28,079 nt of DNA from JACMLD01 sp038229695 (GCA_038229695.1 JBBROE010000048.1:1-28079); one strand, 5' to 3'. Positions 14,673-23,941 are shown, counted from the first letter of the stretch. A program made the numbers and translations. Notes: generated from the sequence alone by a model not told the origin.

Positions 14673-15851
14673 ATGCAGGAAGCCTATATCGTAGCCGGTT
14701 TTCGTACCGCAGTCGGCAAATCAAAAAGGGGTGCTTTCCGGTTTACGCGGCCGGACGATTTGGCCATTGAAGTAATCCGGGGCGTGCTGGCGACGGTACC
14801 GCAGCTGGATCTGAAGCGGGTGGATGATGTGATCGTGGGCAACGCAGTTCCGGAGGCGGAGCAGGGCCTGCAGGTGGGGCGGATTATTGCGGCACGGGCG
14901 GTGGGAATTCATGCGCCGGGCATGACGGTGAACCGGTATTGCGCCTCGGGGCTGGAGACGATTGCGATTGCGACCGCCAAGATAAGGAGTGGCCAGGCCG
15001 ACTGTATCATTGCAGGCGGCACGGAAAGTATGAGTATGGTGCCAACGGCTGGCTGGAAAACGGTGCCTGCCTATTCCATCGCCAAAGATGAGCCCGATTA
15101 TTACCTGAATATGGGTCTAACCGCGGAGAATGTGGCGAAGGAGTATAACGTGAGCCGGGAAGACCAGGATTTATTTGCCTACAACTCTCACCGCAAGGCG
15201 ATACATGCCATCGAAAATGGTTATTTCACGGACGGGATTTTGCCGGTGAATATTGAAGAAGTGTATGCAGACGAGCAGGGTAAAAGAAAGACGCGCAATA
15301 CCCTGATGGCTACTGATGAGGGCCCGAGGGCGGATACTTCACCGGAAGCGCTGGCCAGACTGCGGCCTGCTTTCGCCGCCAAAGGGGTGGTTACAGCCGG
15401 CAACTCTTCGCAGACCAGCGATGGCGCTGCGTTTGTACTGGTGATGAGTGAGGCGATGGTGAAAGAATTGGGCCTTCGGCCGATGGCCAGACTGGTAGCC
15501 TGTGCTTCTGCGGGTGTGCATCCGCGGATCATGGGTATCGGTCCGGTGGAAGCGATACCAAAAGCGCTGAAACAGGCGGGGATGAAACAGGGCGATATCG
15601 ACCTGGTAGAACTGAATGAGGCATTTGCTTCCCAGTCGCTCGCCATTATCAGGACCCTAGCGCTTAATCCGGATCAAATTAATACGAACGGGGGTGCCAT
15701 TGCACTTGGTCATCCGCTGGGCTGCACCGGCACGAAGCTGACCATACAGCTGATGCATGATATGAAGCGATTGAATAAAAAATTCGGGATGGTGTCCGCC
15801 TGTGTAGGCGGGGGACAGGGGATTGCCGGTATCTTTGAAAATCTAAACTAA
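14673..15851 (+). CDS. Thiolase (acetyl-CoA C-acyltransferase)
   Basis: A 392-residue thiolase that cleaves 3-ketoacyl-CoA or, in reverse, condenses two acetyl-CoA. The three signature sites are intact: nucleophile C90 in NRYCASGLE, H347 in ALGHPLGCTG, and the acid/base C377 in SACVGGGQG. The NEAFASQSL motif and the GGTESMSMVP loop are also present. The opening EAYIVAGFRTAVGKSKRG and the FRFTRPDDL segment look more like FadA-type beta-oxidation thiolases than biosynthetic acetyl-CoA acetyltransferases, but no fadB gene is adjacent, so the exact role stays open. An AT-rich stretch (AAAAAAAAAATAT) precedes the ATG. Confidence 0.93.
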   Translation: MQEAYIVAGFRTAVGKSKRGAFRFTRPDDLAIEVIRGVLATVPQLDLKRVDDVIVGNAVPEAEQGLQVGRIIAARAVGIHAPGMTVNRYCASGLETIAIATAKIRSGQADCIIAGGTESMSMVPTAGWKTVPAYSIAKDEPDYYLNMGLTAENVAKEYNVSREDQDLFAYNSHRKAIHAIENGYFTDGILPVNIEEVYADEQGKRKTRNTLMATDEGPRADTSPEALARLRPAFAAKGVVTAGNSSQTSDGAAFVLVMSEAMVKELGLRPMARLVACASAGVHPRIMGIGPVEAIPKALKQAGMKQGDIDLVELNEAFASQSLAIIRTLALNPDQINTNGGAIALGHPLGCTGTKLTIQLMHDMKRLNKKFGMVSACVGGGQGIAGIFENLN

Positions 15852-16112
15852 GATTGCGTCAATACGAAGGCGTTTATTTCATGCTGTCCTTTGGCCGGAA
15901 AAGGTGTTGGCCTATATGGCAACTAACGGTTCCCCGTAGATTTGGCGCTGGCGGTTGATTTTTTATCGGTACGCTTTATGCATCTTACCGGCCAGGTGAT
16001 TGTCTCCTCTGCCGGCCTGGAAATTCTTAACATACAGTGATAAAGCTTCACTTGACGGCGCTGGCGGGGGTGCCACACCGGTTGGCTGGCGCACCGGTCA
16101 AATTCGGCTGCC

Positions 16113-16754
16113 ATGATTCCTGTATACCTCATAGAAGATCATGAATTATACCTCGAGGGGCTCTGCCTCCTGTTAAAACAACAGGCAGATATTGAGGTAG
16201 TGGGCGTGGCAGGAAACGGCAGCGCATTGCTGCAGGATATGAGTCGCCTTAGTAATGCAATCCTGCTGATGGACGTGCAGCTGCCGGATTACGATGAAGA
16301 GGAGTTACTTGCGGTGGTTCGCAGCCTCAACCCACATCAAAAGATCATATACCTGACCTTGATGCGCGGTACCCGGTACGTGCACAGGCTGCTCAGGCAT
16401 AACATACAGGGTTATGTGCTGAAGAACAGCCCGGTCGATGAATTGCTGCTGGCCATCAGGCAGGTACACGGCGGAGGGTGTCATTTCAGTGAGGGCATCG
16501 ACCATATTGGCAGTGAGGACTTCCGCAATACGATCACGTTTGCTGATCACCGCGTTCATGATATCCTGTCGAAACGCGAGCTGGAGATTCTCCTGCTGAT
16601 CTGCCGGGAATACAGCAGTCCGGCCATAGCTGAAAAACTTTTCCTGAGTGTTAGTACCATTGAGACCCACCGCAAGAATATCATTGCCAAACTTGGCGTA
16701 AACAATACGGTTGGGCTTGTCCGGTTTGCTTTGAAGCATAAGCTGATTGAGTGA
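16113..16754 (+). CDS. Orphan LuxR/NarL-type response regulator
   Basis: A two-component response regulator of 213 residues. The receiver domain (1-120) has the acidic pair E8/D9, phosphoacceptor D54 in LLMDVQLPDYD, T82 and K104 (YVLKN). The C-terminal LuxR-type helix-turn-helix (about 150-210) contains LSKRELEILLLIC, SSPAIAEKLFLSVSTIETHRKNI and the AKLGVNN turn. No histidine kinase gene is adjacent, so the partner is elsewhere. The genes downstream encode a small exported protein and a TonB receptor, but co-regulation is only a guess. No AT-rich or purine-rich ribosome site is evident before the ATG. Confidence 0.9.
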   Translation: MIPVYLIEDHELYLEGLCLLLKQQADIEVVGVAGNGSALLQDMSRLSNAILLMDVQLPDYDEEELLAVVRSLNPHQKIIYLTLMRGTRYVHRLLRHNIQGYVLKNSPVDELLLAIRQVHGGGCHFSEGIDHIGSEDFRNTITFADHRVHDILSKRELEILLLICREYSSPAIAEKLFLSVSTIETHRKNIIAKLGVNNTVGLVRFALKHKLIE

Positions 16755-16850
16755 TTTGTGTTTGCTGCAGTTGAAGCGTAGTCTTCCGTAGCCGGGATTA
16801 AAAAAAATCGTGACCTATGGCTTTACGCCCGAATTCTGACGGGCAATAAT

Positions 16851-16858
16851 TATATTTG
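16851..16858 (+). promoter_or_regulatory. -7 promoter element before the small receptor-associated gene
   Basis: TATATTTG is an exact TAnnTTTG match lying 18 bp before the TTG proposed as start (16877), the same distance as at the TerC gene. A start at 16856 is therefore unlikely, because it lies inside the promoter. GCCCG-N8-CGGGC at 16827-16844 is a short inverted repeat directly upstream. Confidence 0.45.
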
Positions 16859-16876
16859 TTCTTAAAGCTGACCTCA

Positions 16877-17218
16877 TTGCCCTTAAAATACCAGGTATAC
16901 AGGAAATTCTCGGCAGGCCTGATGCTCCTGGTATTTGCGCTAAGTGTTACCCCACGGAAATACCTGCACGACGAACTGGCCAACCACACGGATGGAGAGC
17001 CCAGGCAATTCAGCGGATTTGCTCCTCATTTCCAGAGTTACCAGTATTATTGTAAGTGTGATGACCTGGTTGCCGAGTCACCTTTTATTGCTCCTTCGGA
17101 ATTCTGTTGTTATTTCTGTCCCGGATATTTTGCAGTCGTTCCTGTTCAGCGGCTGGAAATAGTCTGTACCTCATCCCCTTGTTTTTTCCATCGCCGCGGA
17201 CCGCCTGCACTTGGTTAG
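16877..17218 (+). CDS. Small exported or membrane-anchored protein upstream of TonB receptor
   Basis: About 113 residues. It has a basic N-terminus (KYQVYRKFSAG), one hydrophobic stretch (LMLLVFALSV), then TPRKYLHDELANHTDG, a CKCDDLVAESPF segment, several further cysteines and a C-terminal RGPPALG. I recall small Bacteroidota proteins with an HD motif after the first helix, a CxCD-VESPF middle and an RGPP ending that sit directly before metal- or siderophore-type TonB receptors; this resembles them. Function is unknown; an accessory role for the receptor is inferred from position. The start is uncertain: TTG 16877 gives a sensible signal-like N-terminus, whereas ATG 16922 would remove the basic residues. 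Confidence 0.6.
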   Translation: MPLKYQVYRKFSAGLMLLVFALSVTPRKYLHDELANHTDGEPRQFSGFAPHFQSYQYYCKCDDLVAESPFIAPSEFCCYFCPGYFAVVPVQRLEIVCTSSPCFFHRRGPPALG

Positions 17219-17359
17219 CCAACTGCGTGAGGATTGCGGGTTAACGGACCGGTGATCCTACACAGGTTTGTTTGTCCTGTCTTGCTAAAGCAGCTACTTT
17301 CCCGGCAGCTGCGGCATGCCGATTGTTTTTTTATCACGTATTTATTAAATACTACTCGT

Positions 17360-19852
17360 ATGATCGCTTATTATATGCGCCAATTCTTTTTTTTATTACT
17401 TTCTTTCCTTCCCGTTTTAGCCGTGGCACAGGCTTCGCCGCGGAGAGCAGGAGGTACCGGGTCCCTGTCGGGGCGCGTGACGGAAAAAAAAACCGGTGGG
17501 GCACTTCCTTCTGCCACTGTGTACATTAATGATCTCAAAACCGGGGCCGTCGCTGACAGCAATGGTTATTTCCAGTTTAAATCACTCCCTGCCGGCACCT
17601 ACCTAGTGGAAGTTCAGAATGTGGGGTTTAAATCGCTTACCCGCAACGTAACGATTAACGGGGCAGTCACTGAAAATTTCACCCTGGCCGATAACGCAGT
17701 AGAGGAAAGCGTGGTAGTGGTGACGGGTTTATCGAAGGCCACGCAAATCAAAAGAAGCCCGATCCCAATCCTGTCGGTCAGCCATGCCTATATGATCCGC
17801 AACATGAGCACCAATATCATTGATGCCATTGCGAAGATTCCCGGCGTAACGGCGCTTACCACCGGTCCCAATGTCTCCAAGCCGTTTATACGCGGACTGG
17901 GTTTCAACCGGATCCTGACGCTTTACGACGGCATCCGGCAGGAAGGCCAGCAGTGGGGAGATGAACATGGTATTGAGGCCGACCAGTATGGCATTGAAAG
18001 AATCGAAGTGATCAAGGGGCCGGCCAGTTTGAGCTATGGGTCCGATGCCCTGGCCGGGGTGGTTAACCTGATACCATACCAGCCTGCGCCCGAAGGGAAA
18101 ATAAGGGGGAATATCATGGGTGAATTCCAAAGCAACAATGGCATGTTCGGTGGATCCGCCATGCTGGAGGGAAGCAAAAACGGGCTGGAGTGGATGGGCA
18201 GGGTTTCGCATAAAATGGCAACGAATTACCGCGATCGGTACGACGGCCGCGTGTACAATACCGGGTTCCGGGAAACCGATGCCAGCCTGTCGGTAGGCTA
18301 TCACAACAAACTCGGGTATTCGCATATCGGTATGGAGTTGTATGATGACCTGCAGGAGATACCCGATGGCAGCCGCGATTCTATAACGCGAAAATTTACG
18401 AAACAGGTAACGGAGGCGGATACCTACCGTCCTATCGTATCCACGGACGAACTCAATACTTATTCCATCTCCGGGCTGCACCAGCACGTGCAGCATTTCA
18501 GGGTTTATTCCGGTAATAATTACAGCCTTGGCAGCGGCAGGCTCGGTATCAATTTCGGCTACCAGACCAGCGCGCGGCGGGAATACAGCCACCCGGCTTA
18601 TGCCGATATCCCGGGGCTTTACCTGCAGCTCAACACGCTTACCTATGATGTCAAATATTTTTTTAAGGAGATGGATGGATGGAATCTTTCTGCCGGCATA
18701 AATGGTATGTACCAGCATAACACTGTAACCAATGGGACCGAATTCATCATACCCTCTTACCAGCAGTTCGACATTGGCCCGTTCGCCTTATTGAAAAAGA
18801 CATTTGGAAAACTCGATATTGCCGGCGGCTTGCGGTACGACAGCCGTAATTTTTCGAACAATGCTTTATACACGGTGCCCAACCCGGTAACCAGCTTTGA
18901 TCAGCCGGTGACCGCCGGGACAGTCGGGGCTGATAATCCTTTCCAGGCCAGCGCTTTCCATTTTTCGGGCGTGAGCGGCAGCGTTGGCGGCACGTACAAT
19001 TTTACCGATAAGCTCAGCGTGAAAGTCAACGTGTCGCGGGGTTTCAGGGCCCCGAACATCCTGGAGATATCAGCCAATGGGGTACACCCGGGCACCAACA
19101 TTTACCAGATTGGCAACCCTTCTTTCAGACCCGAATTTAGTTTGCAGGAAGACATTGGTTTTGGCTATACGTCCAGCTCGCTGGCGGTAACAGTGGGGCT
19201 GTTCAACAATACCATCAGCAATTATATTTATAACCAGCGGGTGCTGAACAGCAACGGTACGGACTCCGTCATCGTTGCGGGCAATCAAACCTATCGCTTC
19301 CAGCAGGGTAAGGCAAATTTATATGGCGGCGAAATCAGCGTGGATGTGCACCCCTTCAAGCCGCTCCACTTTGAAAACAGCATTTCGGTAGTGTATGGCC
19401 GGAACAGGGACCTGTCGCAGAAGCCGCAGTCGGACAGCAACCGCTACCTGCCTTTCATACCGCCACTGCACGGTGTTTCTGAACTGCGGTATAATTTCAA
19501 TTCAAAAAAGAGCCGTTTTGTGAACGGTTTTGTCAAAGTTGAACTGCAATATTATGCAGCGCAGAACCAGGTGTACCTGACGGATAATACTGAAACACCT
19601 ACGCCCGGGTACAGCTTATTCAATGCGGGGATCGGGGCCGGTATCACCAATAAAAAGGGCAATACCGTATTGAACATCTACCTGTTTGGCAACAACCTTT
19701 TCAATACCGCCTACCAGGATCACCTGAGCCGGTTGAAATATTTTGAACCCTATCCTAATGATCCGCGTGGCCACCCGGGCATTTACAACATGGGCAGAAA
19801 CCTGAGCATCAAAATTGACGTGCCCTTGTCGTTTGCCTACGGAAAGCCATAA
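17360..19852 (+). CDS. TonB-dependent outer-membrane receptor with CarboxypepD_reg-like domain
   Basis: An outer-membrane receptor of 830 residues. Order: signal peptide (1-24, ending LAVAQ), carboxypeptidase-regulatory-like beta-sandwich (about 34-112; GSLSGRVTEKKTGGALPSATVYI), plug domain (about 125-240; IRGLGFNRILTLYDGIRQEG, then GIERIEVIKGPASLSYGSDALAGVVN), and a long barrel to the C-terminus. The plug has a QQWGDEHGIEADQY segment also seen in receptors related to zinc/iron-type receptors such as ZnuD, so a metal or metal-chelate substrate is more likely than a glycan; no SusD gene follows, which agrees. An upstream in-frame ATG (17234) would add 42 residues before the signal; ATG 17360 or 17375 is preferred. 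A strong terminator follows. Confidence 0.92.
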   Translation: MIAYYMRQFFFLLLSFLPVLAVAQASPRRAGGTGSLSGRVTEKKTGGALPSATVYINDLKTGAVADSNGYFQFKSLPAGTYLVEVQNVGFKSLTRNVTINGAVTENFTLADNAVEESVVVVTGLSKATQIKRSPIPILSVSHAYMIRNMSTNIIDAIAKIPGVTALTTGPNVSKPFIRGLGFNRILTLYDGIRQEGQQWGDEHGIEADQYGIERIEVIKGPASLSYGSDALAGVVNLIPYQPAPEGKIRGNIMGEFQSNNGMFGGSAMLEGSKNGLEWMGRVSHKMATNYRDRYDGRVYNTGFRETDASLSVGYHNKLGYSHIGMELYDDLQEIPDGSRDSITRKFTKQVTEADTYRPIVSTDELNTYSISGLHQHVQHFRVYSGNNYSLGSGRLGINFGYQTSARREYSHPAYADIPGLYLQLNTLTYDVKYFFKEMDGWNLSAGINGMYQHNTVTNGTEFIIPSYQQFDIGPFALLKKTFGKLDIAGGLRYDSRNFSNNALYTVPNPVTSFDQPVTAGTVGADNPFQASAFHFSGVSGSVGGTYNFTDKLSVKVNVSRGFRAPNILEISANGVHPGTNIYQIGNPSFRPEFSLQEDIGFGYTSSSLAVTVGLFNNTISNYIYNQRVLNSNGTDSVIVAGNQTYRFQQGKANLYGGEISVDVHPFKPLHFENSISVVYGRNRDLSQKPQSDSNRYLPFIPPLHGVSELRYNFNSKKSRFVNGFVKVELQYYAAQNQVYLTDNTETPTPGYSLFNAGIGAGITNKKGNTVLNIYLFGNNLFNTAYQDHLSRLKYFEPYPNDPRGHPGIYNMGRNLSIKIDVPLSFAYGKP

Positions 19853-19944
19853 TGGAAACGATAAAAAATACGGTGTGGGCAGCATACTTAAAAGAAAATT
19901 ATTCCGTTTAATAATTGCTTACTAACCCCAGGCATATTTACAGG

Positions 19945-19974
19945 CTCCCGGAATTAACCCCGGGAGTTTTTTTT
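19945..19974 (+). terminator. Intrinsic terminator of the TonB receptor gene
   Basis: A perfect 7-bp GC-rich stem (CTCCCGG, 19945-19951, with CCGGGAG, 19960-19966) around an 8-base loop is followed at once by eight T (19967-19974). It ends the receptor transcript and separates it from the DUF2721 gene. Confidence 0.85.
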
Positions 19975-20005
19975 GCCCATCCTATCTTTACCGGCAAATC
20001 ATTGT

Positions 20006-20407
20006 ATGCAGCTCTCCATAGGTACACCGGCATTGCTTTTCCCGGCTATCAGCCTGCTGATGCTGGCCTATACCAACCGCTTTCTTGCGCTGGCCAGCCT
20101 TATCCGTAACCTGCATGCGAATTACCAGGCTCATAGTGACAAGGCCGGGGTGCTGCTGCAGATCCGTAACCTGCGCCTGCGTTTAAAACTCATCCGCCAG
20201 ATGCAGCTGTTTGGTATCCTCAGCCTTTTCATCTGTGTGCTGAGTATGTTTTTTATTTACGAGGAAAAGCCTTTCTGGGCCGACTGGCTTTTTGCCGGCA
20301 GCCTCGTGAGCATGCTGATCTCGCTGTTCCTTTCTCTGTATGAAATTCAAATCAGCACGCGGGCGCTGGAGATAGAGCTCAGCGATATCGAAGACACCGG
20401 GAGCTGA
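20006..20407 (+). CDS. DUF2721 family membrane protein
   Basis: A 133-residue inner-membrane protein of the DUF2721 family. It shows the family opening STPALLFPAISLL-like sequence (IGTPALLFPAISLLMLAYTNRF), then LALASLIRNLH, a basic helical linker (LQIRNLRLRLKLIRQMQ), and two membrane segments (about 69-85 and 93-111) before LYEIQISTRALEIEL. Function is unknown for the family. ATG 20006 is chosen over an in-frame upstream start because it gives the family N-terminus. A TATCTTTA element (one mismatch to TAnnTTTG) lies 15 bp upstream, just after the receptor terminator. It converges on the ABC gene with 26 bp between the stops. Confidence 0.85.
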   Translation: MQLSIGTPALLFPAISLLMLAYTNRFLALASLIRNLHANYQAHSDKAGVLLQIRNLRLRLKLIRQMQLFGILSLFICVLSMFFIYEEKPFWADWLFAGSLVSMLISLFLSLYEIQISTRALEIELSDIEDTGS

Positions 20408-20433
20408 CCAAAACGCAATCACCGATTAGCCGA

Positions 20434-22272
20434 TCAGGCTACATGCAAACTCTTTCTTTCTCCTATCTGCTGGCGCCACATCGCGTAATACAATCCTTTT
20501 TCGTCGAGCAACGACTCGTGGTTTCCCGTTTCAATCACCACTCCCTTTTCCAAAACATAAATCCTGTCGGCATGCATGATGGTGGAAAGCCGGTGGGCAA
20601 TCAACACCGTGATTTGGTTCTGGTGAGAAGACACATCTTTGATGGTATCGGTGATCTCCTCTTCCGTTAAGGAGTCGAGTGCGGAAGTGGCTTCATCAAA
20701 TATCAGCAGTTTAGGATTACGCAGCAGTGCGCGGGCGATGGACAGTCTTTGTTTCTCTCCGCCCGATAGTTTCAATCCGCCTTCACCAATCATCGTATCC
20801 AGGCCCTTTTCGGCTCTGGCCAACAGCTGGGTGCACGATGCTTTTTCCAGGACATCTGTCAACTGTGCCTCACTGGCCGCAGGGTTTACAAACATCAGGT
20901 TTTCTTTGATGGTTCCGGCAAACAGCTGGGTATCCTGCGTCACGAAGCCAATCTGGTTGCGGAGATCTTCGAAGCTGATGGCGTTCTCATCCATGCCGTT
21001 ATACAAAATAGTTCCCTCGAGTGGCCGGTAGAGGCCAACCAGTAGTTTCATGAGGGTGGACTTCCCCGAACCTGATGGGCCGACGAACGCAATGGTTTCA
21101 CCGTGTCGCACGTCGAAACTAATATTTTCAATAGCCCGGTGCGTGGCACTGGAATGTTTGAAGGCTACGTTGCGGAAGCTCAATTCGCGGATATCGCCCA
21201 GGTGCAGGGGTTGCTCGGGATACTGTTCCGGTGTTTTCTGCATGAGGGTATGAAAATTGTTCAGGGAGGCCTCTGCTTCGCGGTAGGCAATGATGATATT
21301 GCCGATCTCCTGCAAAGGACCGAAAATAAAGAAAGAATAAAAGGTGAGGGTCATCACCTGGCCGGGGGTCAGCTTACCCCGGAAGACCAGCCAGAGCAGC
21401 GTGAACATGATTACCTGGCGGAGAAAGTTGACGAAAGTGCCCTGAATAAAACTCAGGGTGCGGATACTTTTTACCTTCCTGAGTTCAAGGCCCAGGATTT
21501 TATAGGTATTGTTATTCAGCCGGTTGATCTCCTGCTGGGTGAGCCCTAGGCTTTTTACCAGTTCGATATTGCGCAGGGATTCGGTGGTGGAACCCGCGAG
21601 CGAATTGGTTTCCCGGACAATATTTTTCTGGATGACTTTTATTTTCCTGCTGAGCAGGCTGGTCAGCAGCGCGAGCAGCAGCATGCCACCGACATAAATC
21701 GGCATGATGGACCAGTGCAGGCGGAAAGAATAAATAGAGACGAAAATGATGCCCACCAGGATACCGAACACTACGCTGATAAAGGAGATGATGAAGCGTT
21801 CGGTATCGGTACGTACTTTGGTTAGGATGGACAACGTTTCCCCGCTCCGCTGGTCCTCAAAATCCTGGTAAGGCAGCTTCATGGAATGCTGGAGCCCGTC
21901 CGTAAATATTTTGGCCCCGAATTTCTGTACGATTACATTGCTGAAGTAGTCCTGGAACGCCTTGGCAATACGCGATACCATCGCAACGCTGATCAGGATC
22001 CCCAGTACCCCCAGTACCCCCCACACAAATTGCGATTGGGTACGCACACCCGTCTTAATAAATTCCTGTTTCAGCTCGTAGGTGCCATCGCCCTTTAATA
22101 CTTTGGTTTCTTTGTAGCTGCCATTTTCATAAGGGTGGGTGGCGTAACGGTCAATCAGTTTACCAAAGAAATAGGGGTCGAGCATGGAAAACACCTGGTT
22201 GATGGTGGCCAGCAGTAAAGCGAGGGCTATAAGCCATTTATAGGGCTTAAGATAGATCAGTAAAATTTTCAT
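20434..22272 (-). CDS. ABC exporter, fused membrane and ATPase domains
   Basis: A half-transporter of 612 residues of the type that works as a dimer (MsbA/multidrug-exporter class). The membrane domain (about 1-335) has six predicted helices; between helices 1 and 2 there is an unusually long extracytoplasmic loop (about 41-80) rich in charged residues and Gly. The nucleotide-binding domain carries Walker A GPSGSGKST (398-406), Q446 of the Q-loop, signature LSGGE (502-506), Walker B LLIFDE (522-527) and H560 in AHRLST, all intact. The substrate (lipid, drug or peptide) cannot be told from sequence. A palindrome lies 37 bp upstream of the ATG. Confidence 0.92.
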   Translation of the reverse strand: MKILLIYLKPYKWLIALALLLATINQVFSMLDPYFFGKLIDRYATHPYENGSYKETKVLKGDGTYELKQEFIKTGVRTQSQFVWGVLGVLGILISVAMVSRIAKAFQDYFSNVIVQKFGAKIFTDGLQHSMKLPYQDFEDQRSGETLSILTKVRTDTERFIISFISVVFGILVGIIFVSIYSFRLHWSIMPIYVGGMLLLALLTSLLSRKIKVIQKNIVRETNSLAGSTTESLRNIELVKSLGLTQQEINRLNNNTYKILGLELRKVKSIRTLSFIQGTFVNFLRQVIMFTLLWLVFRGKLTPGQVMTLTFYSFFIFGPLQEIGNIIIAYREAEASLNNFHTLMQKTPEQYPEQPLHLGDIRELSFRNVAFKHSSATHRAIENISFDVRHGETIAFVGPSGSGKSTLMKLLVGLYRPLEGTILYNGMDENAISFEDLRNQIGFVTQDTQLFAGTIKENLMFVNPAASEAQLTDVLEKASCTQLLARAEKGLDTMIGEGGLKLSGGEKQRLSIARALLRNPKLLIFDEATSALDSLTEEEITDTIKDVSSHQNQITVLIAHRLSTIMHADRIYVLEKGVVIETGNHESLLDEKGLYYAMWRQQIGERKSLHVA

Positions 22273-22308
22273 ATCAGTTATTTATTCCGGCGTTGGGTGG
22301 TTGACCAT

Positions 22309-22327
22309 CAAACTTCGTACAAGTTCG
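22309..22327. promoter_or_regulatory. Near-palindrome overlapping a possible promoter of the ABC gene
   Basis: On the minus strand CGAACTT-N5-AAGTTTG is symmetric in six of seven arm positions. It contains GAAGTTTG, one mismatch from TAnnTTTG, 36 bp before the ATG at 22272, so a bound protein would block the -7 region. The call rests on symmetry and position alone. Confidence 0.3.
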
Positions 22328-22399
22328 TAAAAACTGACAAGATTACCTTCTCGGAAAACAGGAAGTAACGACGCTGGCCGGAAAACAATGCGTGCACGG

Positions 22400-23941
22400 C
22401 TAACCGGCCCATCCTTCCCTGTCGAGGCTCCGGTACTGGATGGCTTCAGCCAGGTGTTCGGGCAGGATATGTACAGAGGCCTGCAGGTCAGCTATGGTGC
22501 GGCTCACTTTCAGGATGCGGTCGTAAGCCCTGGCCGATAAATTTAACCTGGTCATCGCTGTTTTCAGGAGGTTGGCGCCGGCGGAGTCGACGGCACACAC
22601 GGTTGTGAGCATCCTGGTGCTGATTTGCGCGTTGGCATATACGCCGGGGCAGGCCGCGTAGCGTTCAGCCTGGATATTTCTCGCAGCTATCACACGGTCA
22701 CGGATAGTCGAAGAGCCTTCCGAGTTACGGAGTGAAGACAGTTCGGTAAAGGGTACCGGGGTCACTTCCACGTGCAGGTCGATTCGGTCGAGCAGCGGTC
22801 CGGATATTTTATTGAGGTATTTCTGCACGGCACCTGGCGGGCAGGTACAATCTTTCTCGGGGTGGTTGTAGAATCCGCAGGGACAGGGGTTCATGGAGGC
22901 GATGAGCACGAAGCTGGCGGGGAAGTCGAGCGATACTTTTGCGCGGCTGATGGTGACTTTTCGTTCTTCCATGGGCTGGCGCATCACTTCCAGTGCGCTG
23001 CGTTTGAATTCTGGTAGTTCGTCCAGGAACAATACGCCGTTGTGGGCGAGGGAAATTTCGCCGGGCTGGGGCAGTCCGCCGCCGCCGACAAGGGCAGCAT
23101 CGCTGACGGTATGGTGCGGGCTGCGAAAAGGTCTGCGGGAGATAAGGGTGGCATGTTCTGGCAGCTTGCCGGCTACACTGTGAATTTTGGTGGTTTCAAG
23201 GGCTTCCATGAGCGTGAGTGGCGGAAGGATAGTTGGGAGGCGCTTGGCCAGCATCGTTTTCCCGGCGCCGGGCGGTCCGATCAGTATGGCGTTGTGGCCG
23301 CCCGCTGCTGCAATTTCCAGGGCCCGTTTGATGTTTTCCTGTCCTTTTACATCCGTGAAATCGAACTCAAAATTATACTGCGTTTGGAAAAACTCTTCCC
23401 GGGTATTGACCACCGTAGGTTGAAGGGAAGAGGGGTTGTGGAAAAATTCAATCACTTCGCTGATGTGTTTCACGCCGTAGACATCGATATTGGCAACCAT
23501 GGCGGCTTCCCGGGCATTCTGCACCGGCACGATGAGGCCTTTAAAGCCTTCCTGCTTGCAGGTGATAGCCATCGGCAGGGCCCCCTTCACCGGGTGGATG
23601 GTACCATCCAGGCCCAGTTCGCCCATCATGACGTAGTCTGGCAGTTTTTCGGCCTGCGGCAGCTGTTCCGAAGCACCGAGGGTGCCCATCGCCACGGACA
23701 GATCGAAAGCGGAGCCGCTTTTCTTAATGTCAGCCGGGGCAAGGTTTACCACGAGTTTGGTGCGGGGCATGTGGTAGTCGTTGCTTTTGAGTGCACTCTC
23801 CACCCGCTGCAGACTTTCTTTCACGGCATTGTCGGGCAGACCTACAATGAAATAGCCGCTGCCGCTCAGCACATTCACTTCGATGCTGATGGTGATGGCT
23901 TCCACGCCATAGACGGCACTGCCAAATGTTTTCACCAGCAT
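22400..23941 (-). CDS. yifB: YifB/ComM family magnesium-chelatase-like AAA+ ATPase
   Basis: A 513-residue AAA+ protein of the YifB family. ComM, its best-studied relative, is a hexameric helicase that promotes branch migration during integration of transformed DNA. Order: N-terminal Lon-like ChlI domain (MLVKTFGSAVYGVEAI to about 165), AAA+ core with Walker A GPPGAGKT (222-229) and Walker B GVLFLDELPEF (about 302-312), the cysteine-rich NPCPCGFYNHPEKDCTC insertion, and the C-terminal helical domain ending with the AIQYRSLDR motif. The frame opens seven codons further up, but ATG 23941 gives the normal MLVKT start. It lies 127 bp upstream of the ABC exporter on the same strand. Confidence 0.94.
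   Translation of the reverse strand: MLVKTFGSAVYGVEAITISIEVNVLSGSGYFIVGLPDNAVKESLQRVESALKSNDYHMPRTKLVVNLAPADIKKSGSAFDLSVAMGTLGASEQLPQAEKLPDYVMMGELGLDGTIHPVKGALPMAITCKQEGFKGLIVPVQNAREAAMVANIDVYGVKHISEVIEFFHNPSSLQPTVVNTREEFFQTQYNFEFDFTDVKGQENIKRALEIAAAGGHNAILIGPPGAGKTMLAKRLPTILPPLTLMEALETTKIHSVAGKLPEHATLISRRPFRSPHHTVSDAALVGGGGLPQPGEISLAHNGVLFLDELPEFKRSALEVMRQPMEERKVTISRAKVSLDFPASFVLIASMNPCPCGFYNHPEKDCTCPPGAVQKYLNKISGPLLDRIDLHVEVTPVPFTELSSLRNSEGSSTIRDRVIAARNIQAERYAACPGVYANAQISTRMLTTVCAVDSAGANLLKTAMTRLNLSARAYDRILKVSRTIADLQASVHILPEHLAEAIQYRSLDREGWAG

Noticed and set aside
15852..16112. Terminator or small gene after the thiolase
   Set aside because: Only short weak repeats (AATCT/AGATT, CCAGG/CCTGG) without a T-run, and short frames with no coding character, were found.
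17729..18718. Long open frame (329 codons) on the minus strand
   Set aside because: It is fully antisense to the TonB receptor, shows no domain or signal, and arises from the receptor's codon pattern.
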